Made by a program: the position numbers and the translations under genes | NCBI GenBank assembly: GCA_019914995.1 | Contig: CM034127.1 | Coordinates: 13,676,269 to 13,740,268, forward strand | From: Acanthochlamys bracteata | Lineage: Eukaryota > Streptophyta > Magnoliopsida > Pandanales > Velloziaceae | Reading direction: 5' to 3' | Length of the DNA stretch: 64,000 bases | Shown here: in pieces, positions 48,901 to 61,516 of the stretch | How the letters are laid out: each line of letters starts with the position of its first letter | How positions within the stretch are numbered: the first letter of the stretch is position 1 | The notes under the pieces: generated by a model | Databases searched by the model: none | Told to the model about the DNA's origin: nothing | The model's input: only the letters and a program-made list of their open reading frames with translations

Positions 48901-51900
48901 TTTCGCTATTGCCCATTACACTGGCTCTTTATGTCTGTCAATGCTGAAAATCTTAATCTCAAAGAAAAACATTCAGTATGGCAAGCTATGCACAACTGCT
49001 GTACTTTCCATTTCTATTGGCACATAGAGCACGAAGAAGGACCTGGTCCAGTTTTTCAATACTCTAAAAATTTATTGTTTGGTTAACTTGGGTGAAAACC
49101 AATATACATATCTTTCAAGGACCTTCTGTGACTTCTTTTTACATATGTACTGGTAGAATCCATGCCAAAATGTTGAACTTCGAAGTTCCATATAAGCTCA
49201 GTCACTATCTTTACGTACTTCAGCTTTTTACTTGGAATGTGGCTCCTTGAGAGACTATGTTAAAATCATATATTCTGTTCATCGAGTTGAATTTTGTCAT
49301 ACTAGTACTAGATGAGTTCTTAATGCAGTTGTAACAAATAACTAGAGAACGACTTCAGGACGTTTCTCACAAATTCTTAACCACAGGGAATGGTGGAAAA
49401 AGAGGAATTGCAATTTAACGAGGAGTACTTAAACGAGCAGGATCCGAGCATTTTGCATTTTCTATTGGCTTCAGGGGATGATGTACCCTTTTCCACCTCT
49501 GCAGCCTTTAAATTTAACAACATTTTTTGACATTAAGATGACTTATCCATTCAATTCTAACTTCATAGGTTTCTAGCAAGCAACTTCGTGATGATTTGAT
49601 GACATTACTTATAGCTGGACATGAAACATCTGCAGCTGTTTTGACATGGGCCTTTTATCTTCTTGTACAGGTATTAAATGCTTTGTCTAAATGATTTTTA
49701 GTTTGATATAGCTCTTTCTGTCAAATGCTTAAGCTTTTTCCATCTTGAAGTAACTCAGTACATATTCACACAATTTCACACTCCACTGAAGGGAAATTTC
49801 TAAGCAATTCTAATACATGTGCATCATAGATTTCATCATCTCTATCTTGATTTTCTTCAGAACCCGAAAGTCATGACCAAGCTCCAGGATGAGGTCAGTT
49901 TCACACCTTTGCTTGCTGCAATTAATATATTTCATTGCTAAGTCAAGTACTAAATCTGGTTACAATTTTAGGTAGACTCTGTGTTAGGCGATCGTCCTCC
50001 TACTATTGAAGACATGCCCAAACTTAAGTATACTACACGAGTAATAAATGAGGTACGAATAATGTATCTTGATACAGTCCTATTTTATCTTTATATTTTA
50101 GTCTTTTGCTTTTTCTTTCAGATTTAACCATAGCATATTTCAATGAGTGGTTTGTAGGCATTGAGACTTTACCCACAACCACCAGTTCTAATTCGGCGTT
50201 CCCTTGAAGATGATGTGCTTGGGGAGTACCCCATAAAAAGGTGATATTTGGCTCAACCATGTAACTTTGACAACTTATATGTGGTTATTCTTGCCTTTTT
50301 AGAGAGTTGGGTTAGGGGGGTTTAAGCACAATTTATGGACTGAGTTATATGTTTTAAGGCCTTTGCTGAATCCATAGCCCTGCATAAAGCATGTAGTTAG
50401 GATAGTTGGGACCTTAAAACAGAGTACTTCTTTGAGAAATATTTTTGTAATTACCATGTTGCTGTAGTGACATAGATGATTTAACTATTATGGGTTTAGA
50501 ACTTTTGTTTAGATCGGTTAAATGCTTCATGTTTCTCCATGCTCTTTGTTAACTACAGTTTAAAAATCATAGATCCTCTATCGTTTTTCATTATGTCCCA
50601 GATATATTCTTTCTTCATTCTGCATCTAATTGCTTTCAGTTTTTGTTATGTGCCGTAGTGATCAATTTTGTAGAAAGTTTTTTCATTTTTTCCTTTTTTA
50701 CATCTTTTGTAAGCGGTTATTCCCTGATGCATAAGTAAATTTTGTCTGTGTTTGTCCTTTGTTTTGCTTAAGATCCTTTTGATTATCCATTATGCAAATT
50801 ATTTCATTGATTGTTTAGGGGTGAAGATATTTTCATTTCTGTGTGGAACATTCATCGCTCACCTCACCACTGGGCTGACCCGGAAACCTTCAATCCAGAA
50901 AGATGGCCTTTGGACGGGCCAAATCCAAATGAGATAAATCAGAATTTCAGGTTTTACGTTTGAACCTTTAATTTTGATTTCATCTAATTCATTACATCCA
51001 CTTTTGGGTATTCCTCTTTGTTGCTAAGACTGAAATAGAGACAAATGCGAGCACTTCAATTTAATAGTACCAGTCAAATAGAGCTTTATCTTTTAAATGG
51101 AATCCTTAACAATATCCACCATTGATCATCACCCTGTTTCAAGTAGATTTATGTTAAATGTTGAATGAGATCTTGCTTCTTTATGTCTATTCTGGCATCT
51201 GATGGTTTTTCACTACCCACCTTTCGGATGTTGGGAGCACAATTTATAGCTCTTGAACACTCAAATTAGTTTGTTTGTCTTATGTAAGTTTTGACAGTGT
51301 AGAACTGTAGATCTCAAGTTCACAACTCTTACTCTAGTAGTTGCAGAAAGGAATCAGCACACTGTGCTTATGCATGATGCTATTTTATAGCCTTTGGAAG
51401 CATATAGTTTGTTCACAAACATATGTGTAGCCTTGGGAAGCATGTATTTTGTTCACAACTATAAACATATGTAAACTTTTAACATGGAACAAGTTTAAAT
51501 TTTGTATAATATTACTACTGCTTTCCTTTCAGTTATCTTCCATTTGGCGGTGGACCTCGTAAATGCATAGGAGACATGTTTGCCACATTTGAGGTATGTT
51601 TCACAGCTCATATTTGCCAACTAGTTTCTTATCTTTAAGACTTGTTGCTTGTCTCTAGCATATCTTTTTTTAAGATTGTAGTTAAAACATTTTTAGTCCA
51701 ATTTTACTGGCACATGGCAAATACAAGATTTTTTGGTGATGTCTTCATTGCTGATTATGTTTCTGCATATGGAGGCACTTGAGGCCCAGGTTTTGTTTTT
51801 GGCTTCTGATAGGATAGATACTACTCTCCTGATTCAACCTTGAAGTTCAAGCTGTATAGTATATTCTAAATATCTTGGTCATTCATGAAATCAGTGAGGC

Positions 51901-53235
51901 CAATATGTGGATGAAAACTACCATGTCATTGAAGAAGATGTTTTGCTGCTTTAATTCAGTAAAGTATAGGTTGCCCACCAACAAAAATGAATCTTGATCC
52001 ATACTTAATTTGCTGTTATTTATTAATTGTGATTGAGTTCATCCTCCAGTCATGTCTTTTCTTGGCCGCTACTATCTTCTTATTTTCAGTTTGCAACATC
52101 CCCAAAAAATCTAGATATATGTAGTGAGGAATAACTTTTATGTTCGGTTAATGTGACACCTCAGTTAACTAGTGCCTGCAGCGAGCTGTCATAATTGTAG
52201 GCTCAAATCTTCTGAGAATATTTTAACATTCTTCAGGTTGAATCTGCCATCCCTTATAAATGCGTTTGCTGTTCTGTAAACATAATCTAGTATCATAGTG
52301 TATCGCAATGTCTTCCAAACACTACCTTCTGCAAACTGAGTGACAGTCGCATATATAAGATGAGCCACGCTTCGCTCTTAGAAAAGCAGTAGTCAGGTTA
52401 ATTGTAGCATGCTTTCAATCAAAGTTACTCTAGATTTGTTTCTTGGCAAGCATCTTATTTGATGAGCATTAGCTTCCACTTTTAAGTATAAACATGTCAC
52501 CAAACAGTCCTTCCCTTTTTACTTTGTCAGGCCTCTTATTCGATGAGCACTAAGTTAGTCATCCACATTGACCGTCACTCCTTTGATTAAAACCACTGAT
52601 CTTGCCTTCTTATTTTTCCAATTACTTCCAAAGTCAGGGAAAAGAATCATTGCTAGGATATGCATCTGTATTCAATTCCTATAGAGCAATCTTTGTATTC
52701 AGTGAAGAATTCTGTAGATGAGAGATCAAGCATGGACATTAATGAAATCCCTCAATGACGGGATGTTGCATACTACTTTTAGTTGTTATAACCGATTGGC
52801 TTTTTCTTGTAAGCCAGGCCCATTAACAAGATTTATGTTCTTTTATTGTTTTTTAAAAATTTAGAATGTGGTTGCAACTGCAATGCTTGTGAGACGATTC
52901 AACTTTGAGATGGCTCCAGACGCACCACCAGTAAGCATCCGACAAAATACAAATTAATTTTTCAGGGATTATTACTGGAATGATCGATGCTGAAGATGCC
53001 AATCAAACTTCTTGTGCAGGTGGAGATGACTACAGGAGCGACCATCCATACAACAGAGGGCTTGAAGATGAGAGTCACACGTAGAATGAAGCCACCTTTC
53101 ATGTCTAAACTCGTGCCATATTCTATAGCAGTTGATGGAAATCAAGAGTTAAGCTCATCTACATCCACTGGGGCAACCATGAACGGCGACCTCCATGAAG
53201 AACAGCAAAGAGAAGTTCCAATCTCACCGATGTGA
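45951..53235 (+). CDS. CYP97B: Cytochrome P450, CYP97B subfamily
   Basis: CYP97 P450s are plastid carotenoid hydroxylases; CYP97B is the least characterised branch, with reported or proposed beta-ring activity. Sixteen exons: 45951-46056, 46134-46284, 46989-47196, 47393-47464, 47555-47665, 47925-48116, 48311-48472, 49387-49482, 49569-49670, 49861-49893, 49972-50052, 50158-50240, 50819-50950, 51533-51593, 52865-52930, 53020-53235; these total 1872 nt, or 623 residues. The Ser-rich start looks like a plastid transit peptide. P450 motifs: [20 protein letters not shown] (helix C), [14 protein letters not shown] (helix I oxygen-binding), EALRLYP (ExxR, split over two exons), FNPERW, and [17 protein letters not shown] with the heme-ligand Cys. 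The C-terminal exon adds a Ser/Thr/Glu-rich tail after RMKPPF, longer than I recall for relatives. The window shows no gross lesion. Confidence 0.95.
48666..48720. repeat. Perfect 55-bp palindrome in a CYP97B intron
   Basis: Arms 48666-48692 and 48694-48720 are exact reverse complements (27 bases) around one central base. It lies in the intron between exons 7 and 8. The perfection suggests a recent origin, for instance by template switching, since no copy of the arm sequence was noticed elsewhere here. In pre-mRNA it would fold into a tight hairpin. Confidence 0.85.
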
Positions 53236-54023
53236 GCGGTAAATGAGCTTTTGAGAGACAAACACCTACATGGAAGGGATCTGCTTCAATCTTTAGAATA
53301 CATCATAATCAATGGCAAGCCAGATGATTTTACATAAGCATGCAGTCAATATCCTGATACTACCTAATGGTTCTCATAGGATTTGGTTGTAGGTGCAATG
53401 GTGGTAGTCCGGCATGTCCTTTTCTTGTGGGACTGAGCCCATTGTAATACTGTAACAAGTTGAATTCTGAGGTCAAAGTTCTATGTGAGCTAAATATATG
53501 AAGTATTGATCTGTTTTAAAAGCAAACCATTTTCCCGGGCGAATATTTGGAATTTTACACCCACTTACGAGCTGCATCTATTGGACGTTTATAAGGGAGA
53601 AGTGATAGTTCTGGTATGAGAAGTCGGTATTCTGTCATTTGTCCATTTGATTTGTCTTTGAACATATTTGTTTTCCCTTTCCAATAGAAACTCAATTATC
53701 CTGGGTTTAGCTTTGGGGGATACACAAGACTACTACTGGTAAAGTATAACTGATAGAAATCTGAATATTACTGCATTTGTTTACATGCATTTGATATTAT
53801 CCCTTATTCCTGGCACTTGTATTGTCTTGAATGTTTTGCAAGAAGAGTTACAGATCGTAACACGTAACCAATCTTATTGGCATAGACATAGACATGATCT
53901 CGGAGGCAATACAGATACAAGGATGTGCAGTTGATGGTGCTACGTGAGTGTTTCATATACTTTCAGAGTAAATGTGAAGTAAGTATGATTTCTTTTATAT
54001 GATATTTATTCATATGAGAGCAC
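53236..54023. other. CYP97B 3' flank
   Basis: The 3' UTR and downstream DNA of CYP97B. Short traces near 53880-53950 precede the receptor-kinase fragment but cannot be read as kinase sequence. No gene recognised. Confidence 0.45.
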
Positions 54024-54361
54024 ATAAGGTGTTATCCACACGGCCTTATTCAGAAGTTGAGGAAATGTTGCAGGCACTTGGTGTTGCCCTACTATGCCTC
54101 AACCCAAACCCGAATGAACGCCCAACCATGAAAGATGTTGCTGCAATGCTGGAAGAGATTCGGAAGGAGAGGGAAGACAACGGGAAAGTTGATGCATTAC
54201 TGAAGGTTGGACCCTTCTCCTGCCATACCTAATGGAAGACCAACGACATCAAGCTCAACAACTTTATTGCATCACCAACAGAGAACAAACAAACAAACAA
54301 CAACAACAGCTTCTCAACTGCAACTATTTACCCTGGCCTGAAGGCGAAACCACCATTTTGA
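54024..54361 (+). pseudogene. 3' remnant of an LRR receptor-like kinase
   Basis: Only the last part of a kinase domain (subdomain XI) and the tail remain. The frame reads VLSTRPYSEVEEMLQALGVA, then LLCLNPNPNERPTMKDVAAM and LEEIRKEREDNGKVDALLK. This is close to the C-terminus of subfamily XI receptor kinases (RGF-receptor/RCH1-like), including the ERPTM(K) motif. After LLK the original frame ends at TAA 54230-54232. Family-like tail sequence continues in other frames (SPAI... then NNNNSFSTATIY) up to TGA at 54361, so at least two frameshifts have occurred. The N-lobe, catalytic loop, transmembrane segment and LRRs are absent. This is a truncated duplication, not a working gene. Confidence 0.75.
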
Positions 54362-54981
54362 GTTCAAGTCTGGTTTCCTATCTTGACTGAGCTGAGGCTT
54401 TCATATTTTGGGGATTGTTGTACTATAAGTAGCGTTCGATGCACGTAAAAAGGGTACGCATACAGTCATTTCTTTTTGTATTATTGGCTAAGGCAGGCGA
54501 CTGTTAATTATTAGAAATAAATGAAATGTTATAGGCATTTTATAAGATGTTGCTTATCCTTTCATCTTCAGAGTTCTACTAGCAGCTAACGTTCAACTCC
54601 TGAACTGTGTTCGACAAAGATGCCCAGAGAAATCTGATGATTCATGAGCAAGGGATGAACTCAACAATACTTTCTCGCCAAAGTGCAAAAGATAGACAAA
54701 CAAACAGAGAACACAGTACTACGCTTCCAGGATGATCGTGCCTTAATACTAACTCAACTGTGAATATAGCAAATGAAGTTCCGCCTCAAGGTCATTGTTC
54801 TCTATAAAGGGATTGTTCAACATAGAAGTAAATACTGCTATTCATTCAGTTATTACGGCATAAATTCGTAGTAAGGTACATGAAGGCACATCAACAGGTA
54901 TTTACATAGCTCCAAGACTTCAAAACTATACATAATTATCAAGTATGTACACTGAACATAGCAGGTAGGGTGAAGGATGCT
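54362..54981. other. Short intergenic stretch
   Basis: Downstream of the kinase remnant and 3' of the CBS-domain gene on the other strand. It presumably includes that gene's 3' UTR. Nothing else was recognised. Confidence 0.45.
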
Positions 54982-56357
54982 TCATATTGCCATAGTCTCC
55001 AATGCTTGGAATATATCAGAGCGGGTGACGATACCTGTTGTTCAATAACATATGATAAGTTATCATCCACATGATCCAAAGTAACTTTTAATATTTGGTG
55101 TATCATTCCAATGGACCTCACCTATAGCCTGCTGCTTTTCATTTACAACTGGTATCCTATGAATCTTCTGCTTGAGCATTAAAACAGTAGCATCTGAAAA
55201 GTAACAGGAAGCAGTCACAAGTAGCTTCAGCAGGACTCTTAATTCAAATGTTAAGCATGCAAAAGCAAGCAACATACCCATAACAGAATTTTCAGGTGAT
55301 AAAGTGATTGGAGGAGAAGACATAACTTCGCCAACTGTTGATTTCAACTGCACAGGTGTTTAACATCACATTAGCTAATTAAACATAACAATTGAATTTA
55401 GAAACAACTAACACAAGCTAGAGCTGCTTATTTCCAAACAAAATAGGACTCCATGTGCACTTTTAATATTATGTATATATATCCAGGAACCTTCCGCAAC
55501 TTGTCTTCCAAGCATATAGTCATCAAATGTACTCAAGCAGATCTTCCAATCTCCGAGCAAAGTAACAATTACATTTTGATATGATTAGAACTAAGGAACA
55601 ATAATCCTTCCACCTTATGATATCCTTTAGTTGTGGATTGTCTAGTTTCTACATTGATTCAATCAAGTTGTAGTTTAATCTAAATCTCAACTATTAAACT
55701 AAAGGTTCCAATCTCAAAATGAATAAATGAAATTAGATGTGACTAGAAATTGAGGAGTGCAATGCAAGCTGATGTAAGGATTTTGAATTTTTAACCAACC
55801 CCGTTAGGTGCCTCAGCTATATCCCTCTTGGAGATAACCCCAACGCATTGCATCTCAACGTTGACCACCGGGAGTCCGGAAACTGTATCGAAGTACCGCT
55901 GGATCTCTTCAAGAGTTTCATCGACCGTTGCCGTCTTCAATTGGGTTGACATCACCTCCCTCAGTGGAGTATTCGGCTTAATCTGCAAACCGCAAACAAC
56001 ATTCCGCAATTTCATAATCAAACCACGTAACAAACCATATAAACTTTCTACCCAAAAAAATAAAAAATGTACCTTTTTGGAGATTATGTTGGTTTCAAGG
56101 TAAGCTCTGAGATCATCAAAGTTAGGAAGAGCCGTACTCTCTGGCCACTCGCCGGAGATTATTCCAACCGGATCATCCTCCAATGGCGCGGACCCGTTAA
56201 CCGATACCCTAATTCTTTCAGTTTTGCTGCTGATCGGATTCTTAAGAACAACTGTAGAAGCATTGAAACAGTGGTACCTGCTCTGTTTCTGAGACAGAGT
56301 AGCGTTGGAAGCAGGTATCTTCAGTTGTGGTAGAGCAGTGAAGGGAATCGTCGCCAT
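54982..56357 (-). CDS. Plastid-targeted protein with two CBS domains
   Basis: CBS-pair proteins bind adenosine nucleotides and act as energy or redox sensors; some plant ones regulate thioredoxins in plastids. Exons on the minus strand: 56357-56073, 55982-55800, 55347-55278, 55193-55122, 55034-54982; these total 663 nt, or 220 residues. The first 50 or so residues are Ser/Thr/Asn-rich with few acids, like a plastid transit peptide. The middle reads ISGEWPESTALPNFDDLRAY. CBS 1 (about 96-150) has PLREVMSTQLKTATVDETL, GLPVVNVEMQCVGVISKRDI. CBS 2 (about 158-215) has VGEVMSSPPITLSPENSVMD, IHRIPVVNEKQQAIGIVTRS and ends DIFQALETMAI. It is not the CBSX1/CBSX2 type, judging by the N-terminus and the spacing between the domains. 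The exact orthologue is unknown to me. Confidence 0.88.
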
Positions 56358-56775
56358 TAATCGTATCTGAGCTTTGAGCTCTTCTCTGTTATTGAACTAA
56401 AGAAGACAAAGAAGGGTGAGAATGTTTTCCAGAGACTTCTGATGAAAAACATAAGTTGATAGCTATTAGTTTGCCAGATGGAGATATACTAGAACAGCTA
56501 CCGTTAGCATCTTGCCATTTACATGTGCGATTGATTAAAACCAACAACAACGAAACAGATTGTTGAACATAAGGACCAGCTTACTCGATAGTTAATAGAT
56601 AAAAGCCACTATGAGCATCTACTGGATTAGATTACAATAGATTATCTTTACAAAAACCTGACATATGAATGAGGGAATATTTAAGAGCAGCAATGCAAAG
56701 ACGGTCAAACTAAAGCTGTTAATAGGTCTGAAAAACCTTTTACAGTTCCCTTGAAGCGTCAATGAGGAAAACGTT
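56358..56775. other. Promoter of the CBS gene and 3' flank of the next gene
   Basis: About 420 bases between two genes on the same (minus) strand. It contains the CBS-gene leader and promoter and the 3' UTR of the uncharacterised gene upstream. No clear TATA box or repeat was seen. Confidence 0.45.
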
Positions 56776-59700
56776 TCAAGTACTGCTGTTGTTGAATATC
56801 TTTCCGTTCCTCCTCTTCTTTCTTTTTTGGTGCTTTACAACTTCTCGCTTTGCGTTTTTCCAACCACTAAATTTTGTCCTCTGCTTCAACCAGTTGGGGT
56901 AATCCTTCCCGCCCTTGCACTCTATAAAGTCAGCCAGATCTGCCCACTCTGAAGAGCTAGGATTGTAATCAGGCAAGCATTTAAGATAAGCCAGCCCGTT
57001 AATTGTTACAGTTGCAATTGCAGAAGAATCACAGTCTTCTTTATGATCTATTCCCAACCCACGACTTACTATCTCCTTGCATGATGTAATGCTACTGGCA
57101 CAAAAAAAACACATGCAAGCCATTATTTTGCAATATCAACATTTAGACAAGATACAATCACATCTGAAGAATTACATTCAGATGCAAGTATATACCTCTA
57201 CACTGAATTTGATGTGCTACTTTTATAGACCACCGTGAACCAAAAGGCGGAATGTACAATAGAGATGTTGCAAAATCTGACTTACTGAAAAGCTTTAAGC
57301 TAAAACAATGCCACACTGATATAGGGATGGTTGAGCTTTAGCTTTAATTTTCTAAGGCGGTCGACAAAAGAAATGCTTCTAACAAGTAAGAGAGAAAACT
57401 CATATAGGAAACGTACGGCATTATAGTGCTCCAAAGCAACCCTAAAAATTGCTTCTATATTGACAAAAAGTACTGCAGATCTGTAGTAGGTTTAGGTACG
57501 AAGGTAACTCCAGAGCTCAAAAACATCCTCTGTCTACGTGAGAATAACTGTAAAGCCGATCCCCAGGAATGCACATTTAAGTAGTAAAGTTAAGAATGCT
57601 TTAGTGGATGAGAAGGAACATTAATAGTTGTTCAATCAGTTCTTTTTAGCCTATAGGACAAATGAAAGGCAGGTTTACAAAACATGGGCTTCTAAAAGCA
57701 ATAGTTATTGTTACAGGGCAGTGCATCCTAAGCATAATTATGAAGCATTAAAACCTGTGGATTAGGTTTGCTCAATATGCAAAATCTGGGTACATTGTAC
57801 TCCTTCAAATGCTTCCTTGTAAATACCAACCTGTACGATATCAGGATGCAAGTTTGAAGTAGCCTGAAACTACTAATAAGTTACAGAAGTGATATTGGTC
57901 AAACTACCATACTGACAGGCTAAAAGGGTCACCAGTAAACCGAACATAAATACATGCTTTACATTTTAATGATGAAGCTAGAGGTGATAACAATCACTGC
58001 AGACCAACTACAGAAAATTGGTGGCTTTAATCAAGTTGCTGAATTATGAAGTCATGTCCAGAGACAAAAATAACCCCATGAATTCCTGAGGAAACAGTGG
58101 ATAGCAAATCATTTCCTCCAGGTCCATATCTAATACATTCTGATAGCCATTTGAATGCTAGTACCTTCAATCTTAAACTTGTAAGGAAACGAGTATTTAT
58201 TTTGGTTAATATTTAGTTTAAATAGGTGTAGCCATAAATCCTGCATAGTCATTGGACCATTGCCAATATGTCATCTTAGCTAGAACTTCATTAACAAAAC
58301 CCTCAGTCCTGATAAATTGTCAGTAAAGCAATACTACGCTCCAGCACAATAAGGCAGACAAAGGGTAGAAATACTTTTATAGATATAGATAAAGTGCTAG
58401 GTGTAAAAAACAAATAAATGTTGATGATGTTTCTCTGACATACCAATGGTCTTCATTAGAATATTTGATGAGGCTTCCCGAATGAAAGAACTGATTATTC
58501 TGTAATGTAAACAAGTCAGGCAAAACCAAAGAAAAATCAAAGTTTACCATCTGCAAAGGTGGTTCACCTGTGAAGTTTCTGGTGGTGAAGGATTAGAGCA
58601 TGAACTGTTTGTAACTGAACGATACAAGGGCTGGAACATGTCTAAGTTTCCTTCTTCGAGGAAAAGAAAGTTAATAGTTACCATCATCATGAAAATGCAG
58701 CCCCTTTCTAGAAATCCAAGCCTCCTATTAAAACTGTATACAAACAAACTCAAAAAGTGTGTGAACATTGACTTTGTTGATATATGTCCTTCCAAAATCG
58801 CATCTGATGCATCTAAGAAAATCTCCTGAATGTTGTGCTTGGCCACATACTTCTCAAAGCAGCCAATAGTGTCCAACAAGAAAACATATTCTCTGCATAA
58901 AGCATTTTCTTTTAATGTACCCAGCAGTACATTTTGTCTCAGAAAACATAACATTTGCAAGAATGCAGTTCCCATTAACTTTATAGTTGCAGCAATGCAG
59001 CACAATTCTTGCTCAGAAGCTTCTCCAGCTTTGTACAAAGCATTGTTCAAACGTCTTGATGTAACCTTTGACAATATATGGTTCAACACCAAAGAGGCCT
59101 CATCCCTACAATGTTCGTCTAAAACATGCTTGTTCTCATTAATATATGACGAAACACTTAGAAAGTTATTTGCTTTAGATGTGTACAGTTGAAAATTACA
59201 CAGGTTTGAGCAGTAGTCGATCAATTTGTCAGTTTGCACCTCTACCTTCTCCCTTGTGATTAAATGAACAAAAGCTTCAAGGGGTGCTTCGTTTAAAGAC
59301 AACCTCAGTTGACCATCATCTACAACATGAGACCCACAAATTTCCAGTTCTAGATTACCCATGTAACTTGTATAAAAGTATACTGATGACTCCAATATTG
59401 AAATGGATATATTAAATGTATGAATGTCTGTGTTCTTCATATTAATAGGCATTTGGATACTAACACATCTTGCAACCAATAGAATAATATGTGCTTGTAG
59501 CATATGTGGCAGACAAGAGATTACTGGAAGACCTAGCAGTACCAGAGCAGCATCCAAGCTCAATCCAAGAAAACCAACATCAGGCCTGCTTGACCAAGAT
59601 AATGACCCAATAAATCTTTTGAAGGCATGCTCATCGCAGATGGCCAGAAGATAATGGCAGGAAATGAGCTCCAAAATAGCACTGTAATCACTATCATAGC

Positions 59701-60925
59701 CACGAAGCACAAACATTTTCTCAGATGAATCAGAAACACAATCTGCTATCACAAAATGATTTCTGAACTGTGGATTTACCAAAAATTCATCTACCACTAC
59801 CTGAAAGAAAAACAAAACAGCAGGTTCAGTACTTCAAGAGAGGGGAAGAGGAAAGGAGTTACAAACCCTCACTACCCCTCTACTATATGGTATTGAAACT
59901 GGCACCCATGATAAAGTATCATATGCAACATTGTTATTCAGTGGCATATTAAAAAACTCTCCATTGCGTATGTACCTTGGCTAATCATAAAAATGTGTGT
60001 CATCAATAAAGCAAGAAATCATACTTTGCACCACAAAAACTGATTTGATATTCTAGTTTCTAGGTGTTTGGTTCATCCACTAATTAAAACAATAGAAAAT
60101 TGCGTATGATTGGAAACCAATAAGAACTTCCAGTTTTTATTGCACTTAGATTGATTTTGGAAATGTCAGGCCACACTTAACTGAATTATTGAACCTATTA
60201 GATAAAGAATAGAGACAAAATTCAATCTCTCCTAGATGACAAAAGTATAAAATAGTAAGAAAACTACAGAACCTGCACAAAAATTAACAAATGATACCTA
60301 CAGGTACGGTATCTGAATTAAAGACAACAGATTTGTTTATCACTGATAATGGAATTTCCAAGTGAATTCAATTCTTTTCTTTCAATTTTGGGTCACTGCA
60401 AAAAGTTAGGATCACACAATGTCCTTTTCATCATGAAACATGCTGGAAGTAATACTTATTTTGAACCTTAAAACACACAGTAACATTTTAAACTGACAAC
60501 AGTTACTTTACCTCAAGCATAGCGCACCAAGAAGATGTACCCACATTAGAGCTGCAATTCTTTCCACAGGCATCAGAAAGAAGTGTTGCACGTAAACTTC
60601 GCAAAATCTCCATGAAATCCCAACAGATCTTCATACCAAAGTCCAAACGGAACTCAGAGAACCTCATAAGAACAAAAGAGCACCTCAACAGCAAGACTAC
60701 TTCTTCCACTGTTGTATCCGATTCTCGTTCAATCATTCTCCGCAGTTCTGCCAAAAGCAACTCCGAAAGCTCGAAAATCTCATCGAAACCCAAACTAATT
60801 TGAAACGCTTGGTTCGATATCGTTATGGATTTGTTATTGGATGACACTTCCTGCTTCGACGAACAACCCGGAGACAAATGCAGCAGCAAGCACTGCAGTC
60901 GCTGCAGTATCTCAACTGAGGCCAT
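56776..60925 (-). CDS. Uncharacterised 672-residue plant protein with basic C-terminus
   Basis: I do not recognise this family. Exons on the minus strand: 60925-60512, 59800-58568, 58499-58444, 57091-56776; these total 2019 nt in a single consistent frame. The start MASVEILQRLQ is the second in-frame ATG of the first exon frame; the upstream ATG at 60934 would add three residues. The body is Leu-rich and predicted helical throughout (for example LLLAELRRMIERESDTTVEE), with many Cys residues and no transmembrane run. The large second exon (411 codons) reads like a helical-repeat or scaffold protein. The last exon has a globular piece with DLADFIECKGGKDYPNWLK, then a strongly basic KNAKREVVKHQKRKKRRNGK that would act as a nuclear or nucleolar signal. 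The last acceptor is a CAG/TAG pair three bases apart, so one residue may vary. A domain of unknown function is likely. Confidence 0.75.
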
Positions 60926-61516
60926 TGCTCGCAAATATCAATATACAGAAAACTACTAACTCTTCTTCGCATAAATACTGCAACTTTGGAACCAAAACAC
61001 TATGAAGTTTCAAGTACCTTTTAAATACATTAGCTATAGAACCAATGCACCCAAATCAGAACAACTTCATCATTTGGGTGGAAAATTCACAATATCAAAT
61101 AACAATCAAAGATCTTTCCAGCACTGAATCATACAACTTTTATCCAAGAAACGCACAACAGTCAAAGATCTTGCATCCTGCAGTGCTTCGATAGATCTAC
61201 GGGGTCTTTCTTTCCGGTATTAAATTGAACTGGGAAACCTGATTTCGAAAATTTTCACCCGGCTCGAAACCAAAACCGAAAACATTTTCAGGTAAGTAAT
61301 TAGGCTATATATTTTTTCAGGAGTTTGCATTATCGGTCCACCTAAAATGGAAACAAACATGAATAGCCACAACAGTTGTCGTCTGTGTCAGGTGAGCCCC
61401 ACTAGACAAATATCTATCGGCCCAATAACATGAACCATGTCTTGTTGATTTCGTTCCAGGCCCGAGCCTGTGCTCTTTCTTCTTCTTCTTCAAAGCTTTC
61501 ACAGGTATTAACGCAA
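60926..61516. promoter_or_regulatory. Shared divergent promoter region
   Basis: Two genes start away from each other within 591 bases: the uncharacterised gene to the left and the plastid membrane protein to the right. The region includes CGGCCCAATAA (61417-61427), a site II-type motif about 90-100 bases before the right-hand start. No distinct TATA box was placed for either direction. Such compact head-to-head spacing suggests a bidirectional promoter. Confidence 0.5.

Noticed and set aside
58638-59192. Plus-strand frames of 63 and 120 codons
   Set aside because: They are antisense shadows of the 411-codon exon of the uncharacterised minus-strand gene.
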